The position numbers and the translations under genes are program-made. Of a DNA stretch of 64,000 bases, positions 52,939 through 61,166 are shown piece after piece. The stretch lies in contig NZ_NSDJ01000001.1 of NCBI RefSeq assembly GCF_003610915.1, forward strand, positions 3,224,001 to 3,288,000, given 5' to 3'. Within the stretch, counting starts at the first letter, position 1; each line of letters begins with the position of its first letter. This stretch comes from Rahnella variigena (GTDB lineage Bacteria > Pseudomonadota > Gammaproteobacteria > Enterobacterales > Enterobacteriaceae). The notes beneath the pieces were generated by a model. The model was not told where the DNA came from. It searched no databases and saw nothing but the letters and a program-made list of their open reading frames with translations.

Positions 52939-53367
52939 TTAGAAAGGCCGGATGATGGCCATAATGCCGATGATGATGACGCCAATGACAATCACAGTTC
53001 CGGCTTTGCGCACCAGCGCAAAATCTTTCGCGGGCTGACCGCTGGCGAGACGACGTAAGTTGCCGGAAAGCAGACCGTGCAGCGCGGAAAGCACCAGCAC
53101 CACCACCATTTTGATCAGCAGCCAGGCGTGCGGGAACTGGCCGTGACTGACAATCATCCAGATCCCCGCCACCCACAGCAGGATCATCGCCGGACTGGTA
53201 ATACAGCGGTTCCATTTTTGCACGGTGACGGCCAGCGCCCGCAGCCCGTCGTTTGCGCCGGTTCCCGCACTGCGAAACACCACGCTGACTAATGCCAGCG
53301 CCAGCAACCCGCCAGTCCATAACATGCCAGCAATAAGATGTAAGGTGTTCAGCCATTCATGAATCAT
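52939..53367 (-). CDS. CopD-family membrane protein
   Basis: Inner-membrane protein of 142 residues with four hydrophobic helices (about 5-30, 55-72, 80-100, 120-140). The start LNTLHLIAGMLWTGGLLAL, with a helix-borne His, and the WNRCITSPAMILLWVAGIWMI segment fit the CopD/DUF2269-like group (some members are called copper resistance D-type). Function unproven; a heme or copper role is suggested only by family. AGAGA precedes the ATG. Own terminator downstream; divergent from the TetR gene. Confidence 0.75.
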   Translation of the reverse strand: MIHEWLNTLHLIAGMLWTGGLLALALVSVVFRSAGTGANDGLRALAVTVQKWNRCITSPAMILLWVAGIWMIVSHGQFPHAWLLIKMVVVLVLSALHGLLSGNLRRLASGQPAKDFALVRKAGTVIVIGVIIIGIMAIIRPF

Positions 53368-53518
53368 TTTTCTCTCCGAAAGTTAACGACAATGCTGCCC
53401 GCCGGATGAACCCAACCTGCTGTCTCTCCACGGCTTTTGCCGGATTATGTCCCTTTCCCACAATAAAGGCACGGCCAAAATCGTTACTTTCTCTTATCGT
53501 TGTCCCGCTTTACATGAA

Positions 53519-53540
53519 GTAGGTAGACTGGTATACCTAC
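53519..53540. promoter_or_regulatory. Inverted repeat, probable TetR operator
   Basis: GTAGGTA (53519-53525) and TACCTAC (53534-53540) form a perfect 7-bp inverted repeat, 27 bases before the TetR start codon. A repressor site controlling tetR-eamA is the simplest reading. Confidence 0.6.
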
Positions 53541-53566
53541 TGCAAATTCATTGCGACGAGAAACCT

Positions 53567-54154
53567 ATGTCCACATCAGACTCTTCACCGCAAAGCGCCC
53601 GCGACCGCCTTCTGGGCGCAGCACGCGTACTGTTTTATAACGACGGCATCGCCGCCACTGGTATCGACGCCATTATTAAAAGAGCCGGTGTGGCGAAAAA
53701 AAGCCTCTACAACAATTTCGAATCCAAAGCCGAACTGGTGGCGACGTACATTGAAATCCGTCACGACGAATGGTTGCAGCTTTACGCCAGCAGACTGGAA
53801 AACGCGGTCACGGCGAAAGAGAAAGTGCTGGCCGTTTTTCAGGCTTACGACGATCACGCTGAGTTTTCTTACGAACACGGATTCAGGGGCTGCGGATTGC
53901 TGAACGCCGCGGCTGAACTGCCCGCCGGTGCGCCCGGACGCGTTGCCGTGCGCGGACACAAAGAACAGGTGGAAGCGATCGTGACCGCGCATCTTTGCGA
54001 ACTGTTCCCGGCTGACGAAGCCAAAGCACAGCTGATGGCGCGCCATTTCTCGTTTCTTCTGGAAGGCGCGATCTCCCGTGCCGGACTGGAAGGCAATGGC
54101 CGGTGCGTGCGTCAGGCAATGGCAATGGCCGCTGAAATGATGGAGGCGTCATGA
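53567..54154 (+). CDS. TetR/AcrR-family transcriptional regulator
   Basis: Repressor of 195 residues from the ATG at 53567; a longer frame from 53447 would overlap the operator and add a non-homologous head. Helix-turn-helix at about 12-58 (LLGAARVLFYNDGIAATGIDAIIKRAG, SLYNNFESKAEL). The ligand domain has HGFRGCGLLNAAAELP, as in the TetR gene at 25919. Its last four bases overlap the start of the EamA gene (ATGA), so the pair is translationally coupled and probably autoregulated through the inverted repeat at 53519. Confidence 0.88.
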   Translation: MSTSDSSPQSARDRLLGAARVLFYNDGIAATGIDAIIKRAGVAKKSLYNNFESKAELVATYIEIRHDEWLQLYASRLENAVTAKEKVLAVFQAYDDHAEFSYEHGFRGCGLLNAAAELPAGAPGRVAVRGHKEQVEAIVTAHLCELFPADEAKAQLMARHFSFLLEGAISRAGLEGNGRCVRQAMAMAAEMMEAS

Positions 54155-55077
54155 TCGTCGCCCGCAGGGAACGCATGCTGGGGATCCTCGCCGTTTTGTT
54201 CGCATCCGTTTTATGGGGATCGACCGGCACCGCCGCGACCTTTGCGCCTGACGTCAGTCCGCTGGCGATCGGTGCGGTGGCAATGGGATTGGGCGGATTA
54301 TTGCAGGCGCTGATTTCCGCCAAAGGCATAATTGCCAGCCGCCACCGGTTTAGCCAGAACTGGCGCATGTTACTGACCGGCGCGCTGGCGGTGGGTATTT
54401 ATCCGCTGGCATTTTACGCCTCCATGCATCTGGCCGGTGTCACGGTGGGTACGGTAATTTCCATTGGTTCCGCCCCGCTGTTATCAGCGCTGATTGAGTA
54501 TTCGCTCGACGGGCAACGTCTTTCACGCCGCTGGATGACCGGCGCTGCCATCGGCGTGGCGGGCATGATTTTACTGTGCGTGGCGGAAAGTGCCGGTCAT
54601 GCGGCAACCGGTCAGGGTTCCGGCGTCATTGCCGGGATCGGGCTCGGGCTGCTTGCCGGTCTGACTTACGCACTCTATTCCTGGGCGGCACGCCATCTCA
54701 TGCAGCGGGGAATAGGCTCCCGCGCCGCGATGGGCGCCACCTTCGGACTCGGCGGCCTGTTCCTGATGCCGGTGCTGTTTGTCACCGGCGGCCCGCTGCT
54801 GGCGTCGTGGAATAATGCAGCGGTCGGCGCTTACATGGCGCTGATCCCGATGTTCGTAGGGTACGTCTGTTTCGGCTATGCGCTGGCGCGGATCCCGGCG
54901 AGTATGGCGACCACCATCACCCTGCTGGAACCGGCTGTGGCGGCGGTATTAGCGGTGCTGATTGTCGGCGAAAGATTGCCCGCGCTCGGCTGGACGGGAA
55001 TCGGACTGGTGGTGCTGTGCCTGGTTTTCATCACCGTACCGCTGAAAAGACGCGGATCGCTGCCCGTTTCTGCATAA
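54151..55077 (+). CDS. EamA/DMT-family transporter
   Basis: Inner-membrane drug/metabolite transporter of 308 residues made of two EamA repeats (about 10-140 and 155-290), ten helices in all. The first repeat reads GILAVLFASVLWGSTGTAATFAP and the second ends with the conserved AASMATTITLLEPAVAAVLAVLIVGERL-like helix, the family's strongest signature. Substrate unknown, probably an efflux function given the coupled TetR repressor. Start overlaps the tetR stop. Confidence 0.87.
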   Translation: MIVARRERMLGILAVLFASVLWGSTGTAATFAPDVSPLAIGAVAMGLGGLLQALISAKGIIASRHRFSQNWRMLLTGALAVGIYPLAFYASMHLAGVTVGTVISIGSAPLLSALIEYSLDGQRLSRRWMTGAAIGVAGMILLCVAESAGHAATGQGSGVIAGIGLGLLAGLTYALYSWAARHLMQRGIGSRAAMGATFGLGGLFLMPVLFVTGGPLLASWNNAAVGAYMALIPMFVGYVCFGYALARIPASMATTITLLEPAVAAVLAVLIVGERLPALGWTGIGLVVLCLVFITVPLKRRGSLPVSA

Positions 55078-55106
55078 AAAAATGGCTCCTTGTTCAGGAG
55101 CCATTG
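55076..55106. terminator. Bidirectional terminator
   Basis: AATGGCTCCT pairs with AGGAGCCATT; leftward reading ends in a seven-T run, serving the alcohol dehydrogenase gene, and it also follows the EamA gene. Confidence 0.85.
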
Positions 55107-55138
55107 TTGTTTCTGTTACTGCTCAGTGATCCTGCTGA

Positions 55139-56197
55139 TCAGACTGTCGCAGGCGCATCCAGAGAAGCCATATCAATCACGAAACGATAACGCACGTCCG
55201 CTTTTTCCATGCGCTCGAACGCTTCGTTGATTTCATCCATACGGATCATTTCGCAATCCGGCAGAATGTTTTTCTCAGCACAGAAATCGAGCATTTCCTG
55301 AGTTTCGCGGATCCCGCCGATTGGCGAACCGGCCACGCGACGACGGCCTAAAAGCAGCGGAACGGTGTTGAACTCGTCCATCGGCCCGACCTGCCCGACC
55401 AGCACCAGCGTGCCGTCCACATCCAGCAACGGCAGGTACGGCGTGACGTCATGTTTCACCGGCACGGTATCGATGATTAAATCGAAATGATCGTGTGCCT
55501 GCGCCATGGCATCGCTGTCGGCGCTAACCAGCAGACGGTTAGCCCCCAGGGCCAGTGCGTCGGCTTCTTTGGCATTCGAACGGCTGACCACGGTGACATC
55601 CGCACCCAGACCGACCGCCAGTTTCACCGCCATATGACCCAGACCACCCAGACCAATCACGCCCACACGGCTGCCCGGTTTGACGTTCCAGGTTTTGAGC
55701 GGCGACCAGGTGGTGATCCCGGCACACAGCAATGGCGCAGCTTTGGAGAGATCTAACCCTTCCGGCATACGCAGACAGAACTCTTCGCGCACCACTAAAT
55801 GCTTGGAATATCCGCCCTGTGTCGGTTCTTTGGTGAAACGGTCATAACCGGCGTACGTCCCGGTATTCCCTTCACGACACAGCTGTTCTTCGCCTTTTTT
55901 ACACTGATCGCATTCCTGACAGCTGTCCACCATGCAACCAACCGCGACATGATCGCCAATCTTGTACCGGCTGACCTGGCTGCCAGTCTGCGTTACGCGT
56001 CCGACAATTTCATGGCCGGGAACAATCGGATAATAGCTCCAGCCCCAGTCATTTCTCGCCGTATGCAAATCTGAATGGCAGACACCGCAGTACAGAATTT
56101 CCATTGCCACATCGTTATCACGCAGGCCGCGACGCTCAAAGGCGTACGGAGCAAGCGGTTTTTTAGGATCGTAGGCCGCAAATCCAACAGTTTTCAT
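55139..56197 (-). CDS. Zinc-dependent NAD(P)-alcohol dehydrogenase (YahK/cinnamyl-alcohol type)
   Basis: Cytosolic medium-chain alcohol/aldehyde dehydrogenase of 352 residues, near the 349 of E. coli YahK. Catalytic zinc ligands are in CGVCHSD (about residue 38) and GHE (about 60); the structural zinc cysteines are in SCQECDQCKKGEEQLC (about 92-107); the Rossmann motif is GLGGLGHMAVKLA. It most resembles the broad-range aldehyde reductases of the YahK/cinnamyl alcohol dehydrogenase group with NADPH preference. The gene follows a strong terminator, and its neighbours share no obvious pathway. Confidence 0.87.
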   Translation of the reverse strand: MKTVGFAAYDPKKPLAPYAFERRGLRDNDVAMEILYCGVCHSDLHTARNDWGWSYYPIVPGHEIVGRVTQTGSQVSRYKIGDHVAVGCMVDSCQECDQCKKGEEQLCREGNTGTYAGYDRFTKEPTQGGYSKHLVVREEFCLRMPEGLDLSKAAPLLCAGITTWSPLKTWNVKPGSRVGVIGLGGLGHMAVKLAVGLGADVTVVSRSNAKEADALALGANRLLVSADSDAMAQAHDHFDLIIDTVPVKHDVTPYLPLLDVDGTLVLVGQVGPMDEFNTVPLLLGRRRVAGSPIGGIRETQEMLDFCAEKNILPDCEMIRMDEINEAFERMEKADVRYRFVIDMASLDAPATV

Positions 56198-56340
56198 CAG
56201 TCAGCTCCTGAAGTGTTAATGACCCATTTACTATAGATTTAAAGCCCGCAGCAGCAAGCCACAGTTCTCTTTATTTCTTGCCTGATCCTGCCAACTTGCC
56301 TGAGCAGAGTTTTCGTTCCGGGCGCTCTTTATCCGGCAAA

Positions 56341-57237
56341 TCACGCCGCAGAGACGCGCTGCGCTTTAAGCCGCTCCTGTAAAAAGTCCAGAAACACGCG
56401 GGTGACTTCGCTGCGCTGACGATGCTGCGGATAAATGGCATGCAGATCCAGCGCGCCGGGGTGGAAATCGTCCAGTACCCGCACCAGTGCGCCATACTGC
56501 AACGCCGGTCCGACGATGAATTCTGGCAATAACACCAGCCCGAGTCCGGCCACGGCAGCATCGCGCAGCACTTCGCCGTTGTTGCTGACAATCGGGCCGC
56601 GCACTTCGAATAACCGGCGCTTGCCGTTATGATCCAGCTCCCAGCCCGTCTGCCCTTCACGGCCATAACGCAGACACTGATGTTGCAGCAGGTCTTCCGG
56701 CGTTTGCGGCGTCCCCATGCGTTCCAGATACTGCGGGCTGCAACATATCACCCGTTTCAGCTCACCGAGACGGCGTGCCACCAGCGAAGAATCGGCCAGA
56801 TTGCCGATACGCAGCGCAATATCAAAGCCTTCACCGACCAGATCGACATACCGGTCCACCAGATCCACCTGAAACTGAATGGCCGGATGCTGCCTCAGAA
56901 ATTCGGCAATTAGCGGTGAAAGATGGCTGATACCAAATGACATCGGAATACTCAGGCGGTAAGACCCCTGCAACACCTGGCGCTTTTGCGACACCGCCCG
57001 CTCCGCTTCTTCTATATCGTCGAGGATGCGCTGCGCGTGTCCGGCAAACAGCTGACCGGATTCGGTCACCGACAGTTTGCGGGTATTACGGTTAAGCAAA
57101 CGGGCATTCAGCCCCGCTTCCAGTGCGGCCATACGGCGGCTGACGTACTGTTTCGACAACAACAGCTGTTCGGCAGCGGCAGTGAAACTTCCGGCTTTAA
57201 TCACCGCGACGAAAATACGAAGATCTTCTATCTGCAT
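56341..57237 (-). CDS. yhaJ: LysR-family regulator YhaJ
   Basis: LysR regulator of 298 residues from the ATG at 57237, the same length as E. coli YhaJ; the longer frame to 57309 overlaps the promoter region and lacks a ribosome site, while GGAGAGAAAG precedes the chosen start. Helix-turn-helix (about 2-60) reads LRIFVAVIKAGSFTAAAEQLLLSKQY...ALE. Divergent transcription from the pirin gene yhaK is conserved in enterobacteria, and this supports the name. In E. coli YhaJ responds to aromatic compounds such as dinitrotoluene products and activates yhaK. Confidence 0.85.
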   Translation of the reverse strand: MQIEDLRIFVAVIKAGSFTAAAEQLLLSKQYVSRRMAALEAGLNARLLNRNTRKLSVTESGQLFAGHAQRILDDIEEAERAVSQKRQVLQGSYRLSIPMSFGISHLSPLIAEFLRQHPAIQFQVDLVDRYVDLVGEGFDIALRIGNLADSSLVARRLGELKRVICCSPQYLERMGTPQTPEDLLQHQCLRYGREGQTGWELDHNGKRRLFEVRGPIVSNNGEVLRDAAVAGLGLVLLPEFIVGPALQYGALVRVLDDFHPGALDLHAIYPQHRQRSEVTRVFLDFLQERLKAQRVSAA

Positions 57238-57392
57238 CACTTTCTCTCCTCTTTGGCACGCCGCATTTTTGTCAACTAAAACGTGACAGTGATAGTCAAA
57301 CCACCGCATTGTTGAGCAAATTAGTTTACGTGTATTCTCTGTTCATCGGAAGCGCAAACGCACTTCCTCCCTGACACACTGAGGAGTACACC

Positions 57393-58118
57393 ATGATCGA
57401 ACAACGTCTCTCTGAACAACGCGGCTTAGGTGACCACGGCTGGTTGCATTCCCGTCACACCTTCTCTTTCGCCAGTTACTGGGATCCAAAACAGGTCGGT
57501 TTCTCAGACCTGCTGGTTATCAACGATGATCAGGTGGCAGCGGGACGCGGCTTTGGCGCGCATCCTCACAGCAACATGGAAATCATTTCTTATGTGCTGG
57601 AAGGCGCACTGGCGCATAAAGATTCGATGGGTACTGGTTCAGTGATCGTCCCGGGGGATGTACAGCTGATGAGCGCGGGCTCCGGCGTGACGCACAGTGA
57701 GTTCAACCACTCCGGCGACGAAAGCGTGCATTTTCTGCAAATCTGGATTGTGCCAGCGGAAAACGGCACCGAACCGGGTTATCAGCAGGTGTCTGTCCCT
57801 GAAGCAGACAAACGCGGTCAGTTCCGCCTGATCGTCTCGCCAAAAGGTGACAAGGGCTCGCTGACCGTTCGTCAGGATATGAAGATTTACGCAGGTTTCT
57901 TCGATGGCGCGGAACAGGCGACAGTTGATCTTGACCCGAACCGTTATGCCTATATTCATGTAGCACGCGGCAGCATTAAAGTGAACGGTATCGAGTTCAG
58001 AACCGGCGACGGTGCGCGGGTTCGTCAGGAAGATAAACTGACCTTTACCGACGGAGATCAGGCAGAAGTATTGCTGTTTGATTTGCGTCCGGTAGAAGTG
58101 AATCATCCAACCCGTTGA
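57393..58118 (+). CDS. yhaK: Pirin-family protein YhaK
   Basis: Cytosolic bicupin of 241 residues, close to the 233 of E. coli YhaK. The first cupin carries metal-ligand positions in FGAHPHSNMEIISYVLEGALAHKDS (two His, Glu) and the HSEFNHSGDE loop; the second cupin (about 145-235) is degenerate. Family members are redox-sensitive and some act as quercetinases. Divergent from yhaJ, its likely regulator, over about 155 bases. GAGGAG-type ribosome site. Confidence 0.9.
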   Translation: MIEQRLSEQRGLGDHGWLHSRHTFSFASYWDPKQVGFSDLLVINDDQVAAGRGFGAHPHSNMEIISYVLEGALAHKDSMGTGSVIVPGDVQLMSAGSGVTHSEFNHSGDESVHFLQIWIVPAENGTEPGYQQVSVPEADKRGQFRLIVSPKGDKGSLTVRQDMKIYAGFFDGAEQATVDLDPNRYAYIHVARGSIKVNGIEFRTGDGARVRQEDKLTFTDGDQAEVLLFDLRPVEVNHPTR

Positions 58119-58130
58119 TAGCAATGGTTC

Positions 58131-58161
58131 AAGCCTCCCCTGATGTGGGAGGCTTTTTTTT
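58131..58161 (+). terminator. Rho-independent terminator of yhaK
   Basis: AAGCCTCCC pairs with GGGAGGCTT around seven bases, followed by an eight-T run. Confidence 0.92.
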
Positions 58162-58222
58162 GGTATTAGCTGAACAGATAAAAACCCTAATTAAATCAAC
58201 ATTTATGCACGTTTTTATCCGC

Positions 58223-58252
58223 TTGGTTTACGCTACCTATTTACGCTATAGT
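58223..58252 (+). promoter_or_regulatory. Candidate promoter of the antisense-RNA leader
   Basis: TTGGTT (58223-58228) and TATAGT (58247-58252) are separated by 18 bases and match the sigma-70 hexamers in 4 and 5 of 6 positions. Transcription would begin near 58259, just before the structured leader. Confidence 0.5.
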
Positions 58253-58277
58253 GGATTTGCTACGGCAAAATCCGTGG

Positions 58278-58295
58278 CCGGGATTTGCACCCCGG
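58278..58295 (+). promoter_or_regulatory. First antisense-RNA target hairpin (seqA-like)
   Basis: CCGGG pairs with CCCGG, exposing the loop ATTTGCAC. Its core TTTGCAC is complementary to GTGCAAA within the RNA at 58390-58467. Another TTTGCAC lies at 58341-58347. A perfect 10-bp stem, TCGATATATA/TATATATCGA (58307-58336), sits between. Confidence 0.55.
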
Positions 58296-58389
58296 ATGTC
58301 ACAACGTCGATATATATAGTTTACGTTATATATCGAGGCCTTTGCACACCTGTTGCTTATTACGCTTTCGTGTAATATGCACGTCTCAA

Positions 58390-58467
58390 TGGTGGCTCAG
58401 AGGGGGCAGTCTCCGGACTGGCCGGCATCCGTTGTGCCCGGTAGTGCAAACTCCGTCTGAGCTATCA
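58390..58467 (+). ncRNA. C4 / P4-CI-like antisense RNA
   Basis: The segment closes on itself by a 12-bp stem (58390-58401 with 58456-58467, two G-U pairs) and spans 78 bases, the size of the phage P1 C4 and P4 CI antisense RNAs. It contains inner hairpin elements (CTCCGGACTGGCCGG) and an exposed GTGCAAA (58444-58450), complementary to TTTGCAC in flanking hairpins on both sides. In P1 and P4 such RNAs, processed from the leader transcript, pair with upstream and downstream targets to stop transcription of the operon. The identity as a C4-family RNA is inferred from layout and remembered resemblance, not from a search. Confidence 0.6.
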
Positions 58468-58498
58468 CCCCCAGAGATTTGCACCTCTTGTGGTAGCT
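58460..58498 (+). promoter_or_regulatory. Second target hairpin, alternative to the antisense RNA stem
   Basis: AGCTATCAC (58460-58468) can pair with GTGGTAGCT (58490-58498), extended by AGAG/CTCT around the loop ATTTGCAC (58477-58484), the same loop as in the first hairpin. It shares 58460-58467 with the RNA's closing stem, so the two structures exclude each other. Confidence 0.55.
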
Positions 58499-58528
58499 AT
58501 CTCATCGCTTTGCAACGGAAACTGCGAA

Positions 58529-58834
58529 ATGACCACAAACTATCCACCCAACATATCTTTTCCTTTTCAGGACTGGCACCCTGCCGACATTATTGCGGCA
58601 CTGCGCAAAAAAGGTACCACTCTGGCCGCAGTATCACGCGCGGCAGGGCTGGGCTCATCCACTTTGTCTAATGCCTTGTCCCGCCCGTGGCCAAAAGGCG
58701 AATTGTTGATCGGTCAGGCAATTGGAGTTCCTCCCTCCACGATTTGGCCTAGTCGTTACTTTAATCCAGTCACAATGGAGTTTGTTGAAAGGCCTTTAAG
58801 GCCTGCATACAAAAGAGCGGCTACCTCTGAATAG
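58529..58834 (+). CDS. Ner-like (Nlp/SfsB family) DNA-binding protein
   Basis: Small DNA-binding protein of 101 residues from the ATG at 58529. The domain (about 12-75) follows the phage Mu Ner / E. coli Nlp pattern: DWHPADIIAALRKKGTTLAAVSRAAGLGSSTLSNAL then WPKGELLIGQAIGVPPSTIWPSRYF, a helix-turn-helix of the lambda-repressor-like class. Nlp is linked to sugar-fermentation genes and Ner to phage repression. Its position behind a C4-like leader RNA suggests a phage-satellite origin and control by transcription termination. Followed by a hairpin terminator. An ATG farther upstream at 58490 is less likely because it lies inside the target hairpin. Confidence 0.82.
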   Translation: MTTNYPPNISFPFQDWHPADIIAALRKKGTTLAAVSRAAGLGSSTLSNALSRPWPKGELLIGQAIGVPPSTIWPSRYFNPVTMEFVERPLRPAYKRAATSE

Positions 58835-58846
58835 CGGGTTAATCCA

Positions 58847-58869
58847 GGGCGCAGCAAGTGCGCCCTTCT
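58847..58869 (+). terminator. Terminator after the Ner-like gene
   Basis: GGGCGCA pairs with TGCGCCC around GCAAG, followed by TTCTT. Confidence 0.65.
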
Positions 58870-59247
58870 TCGGATATCAGGTTTTGCAGGTGGGCGACCT
58901 TTAGCGCTTTTAAAATCGAATTCAGATTCAAGGTCGTGGGCGTTGACCCACACGGCCCCAAAGGGTTTTTAAACGAAACCCTTTGGAATTCTGCGTTTTT
59001 TTAACTGCGCGCTAACGTTCGCTGGCTGTGTTTCAGCTGCCGCAGCTTCTCAATCAAAAGCAGTTCTATTATGAATTTAAGATAGTGCGGACGGTTCAGA
59101 AATCTTGCTGAACGGTGTGGAGGAGTTTTACTGGAGCGGTTATTTGAAGGCGGTAGTGTGATGCTGAAGGTCAGACGGGATAACATCAGTAACAGAGTGC
59201 AGCGCGGCGGCATCTCTCAAGGATCAGCCGCCGGTTATGTCTGAACA
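58870..59247. other. Gene-free stretch, probable mobile-element remnant
   Basis: About 380 bases between the Ner-like gene and the fimbrial pseudogene. A strong hairpin occupies 58958-58986, and one frame around 59110-59240 (LLERLFEGGSVM, VQRGGISQGS) looks like protein-coding debris but is too short to place. No integrase or attachment site was recognised. Confidence 0.4.
58958..58986. other. Perfect 11-bp hairpin
   Basis: CCAAAGGGTTT pairs with AAACCCTTTGG around TTAAACG. A seven-T run lies ten bases downstream; it may be a weak terminator or a replication/packaging relic of a satellite phage. Confidence 0.5.
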
Positions 59248-61128
59248 TTATTCGTAGGTGACGGTAAAGTTCGCCACCGCATTGGCTGAACCAGGTGCAA
59301 TATCATCGGCAGTTTGTATATAGGCCGCGGTCAGCGGGATGTTAAATGCACCTTGTTCGGTGGCCTGTGCCACAAACAGAGTCTTGTTAAATATCACCGG
59401 CGTGCTGTTTAGTTTCAGCTGAATGCCCACACCTTCTGCTCCGCCCGCCGTCAGGTCAATGATGCCGTTGCCTTGTGATGACTTCGCATCAAAATTGATA
59501 TTCACCCTGGTTTGCGCGCTGCATTGCAGAGGGATATTGATATTTTGGGGTTTCAGCGTTGAGTTTTTGCCCTGAAAATCTTCTTTCATCACATCGCCCA
59601 TTGGGACAGGGATAGCACTGGAACCGGTGATTTCGCAGGAAGCTTGCTTAATATTAACCGAGCCTATATTTATAGTTAATACCTGTCTTGTCCCTGCGCT
59701 GTCTTTCATCTCAACGGTGGCTAACTCTCCGGGAGTCACAGAGCCGGGAACGATATCCCCTGTTTTGATGAGTTCAACGTCAACATTCTGCAGATTAATC
59801 GGGCTCGAACCGTCACCGTTACCACTGGTCTGATTAGCCCCCGTAGACACAGGGGTACCGCCTATCGTGAGCCGGATACCCACGCCCTCGACACCGCTTT
59901 TAAATATCGTGGAGGTGGAGGAAGGGTAGACAGCGGTATTCATTGTTTTCGTCATTTGATACTCGCCCGAACAATTCTCAGCCACTTTGTAGGCTGTACT
60001 GTAAGCCACTCCCCCGATGACGAATCCATTTGGCCAGTCCTGCTGTGAAGTCACGTTCATGTTTACCGTAATCAGTGGCTGTCTGGAAAGATAACTACAC
60101 ACACCCAGCGCCATGGCATTATTCACGCCCCCGATCAATAACACGACAGCCATGCCGCGCACTGTCGGCGCAAACTGGCTCATGGAGTCCGGCAGCATCT
60201 GGTCATCGGAGGCCAGTTGCGCACCGGTAAACTGGATGCTGTCAAACACGTCGGCGGGCGTGGAATATTCGCCCAGCGTCAGTTGCCCGCCCTGCAGGAA
60301 ACGCACGTCACGCTGCACGTAGGTATTAATTGATTCGAAGTCACGGGTATTGGTGTCATCGCCACCGTGAGTCCCTTCGGTATATTGGTCGCTGTAAGTC
60401 GAGTAGTTACGCAGACGCCATGCGCCGAGGTTAGCCCCGCTGCGCAGGTTAACGAAGTTACTCTTTGACTGACCGCTGTCGTCGCGCTGCGTGGTAGAGC
60501 CGGAATAGCTGTAATTGAGCATAAAGGCGGCGATACCGTTATCCCAGCGCTTCAGATCAACCGAGTTGCGCGGGCGCATATTTACGCCGATTTGCGGTAC
60601 GGTAATGTCATAACGCTTGCGGTTTATATCAAGATTTTCAGTGGCCTGCGGCACATAGGCACTCAGTGGCTTTGTCAGCTGTGCATCAGGTGCAACGGCT
60701 TTCAGATCCGGAAATGCGTCCAGCTTGACGCCGTACTCTGCCATCTCCGCCGGGGTGACTGCCCCGTAGAGTTTACCTGGCGCATCCGGCAGGCTGACAA
60801 ACTCGACGTTGCGTGAGTCGACCTGCTGGTTATTCAGATAGATATCCACCTGATAAGTGCCGGGCATCTGCCCGCCCTTTTCGGCGAAATAATCCAGATT
60901 GACGTTTTTCATATCGCCGCCATCACCGACGGCCTTAAGCATTTCCGCGTTAAACGTTTCAGCGGAGAAAGCCAATCCGGGAAGAGATAACAATATGAAA
61001 AAGGATAAGGGTTTTAATAAAAAAGAGCGGGCAGCAGCTTTACTGTTTAGTGCGCCGCTCTTTCTTTTATCACCTTTTCTTCTGGTGTTGTCTTTGTCCT
61101 GACGATTTTTAATATTGTTATTATCCAT
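59248..61128 (-). pseudogene. In-frame fusion of truncated fimbrial usher and tip adhesin
   Basis: An open frame of 626 codons made of two genes. Codons 1-325 are the usher N-terminus: signal peptide, LDYFAEKGGQMPGTYQVDIYL chaperone-binding domain, then the first barrel strands as far as FAPTVRG, where an intact usher continues with the plug (compare FAPVIRG at 9538-12078). From about codon 326 (ATG at 60153) the text switches to the hydrophobic end of another signal peptide (MAVVLLIGGVNNAMA) and a complete adhesin: receptor-binding domain with several cysteines and a pilin domain ending FTVTYE. A deletion of about 500 usher codons plus the adhesin's first codons explains it. The internal ATG could still start the adhesin. 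As one chain it cannot form a working usher. Confidence 0.85.
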
Positions 61129-61166
61129 AATAAACAGACATTCCCGATTTTAATTTTTCAACTTAA

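Noticed and set aside
58285..58671. 128-codon frame across the leader and Ner-like gene start
   Set aside because: Overlaps the structured RNA and the true gene in another frame; no domain. Frames over C4-type leaders are often over-called.
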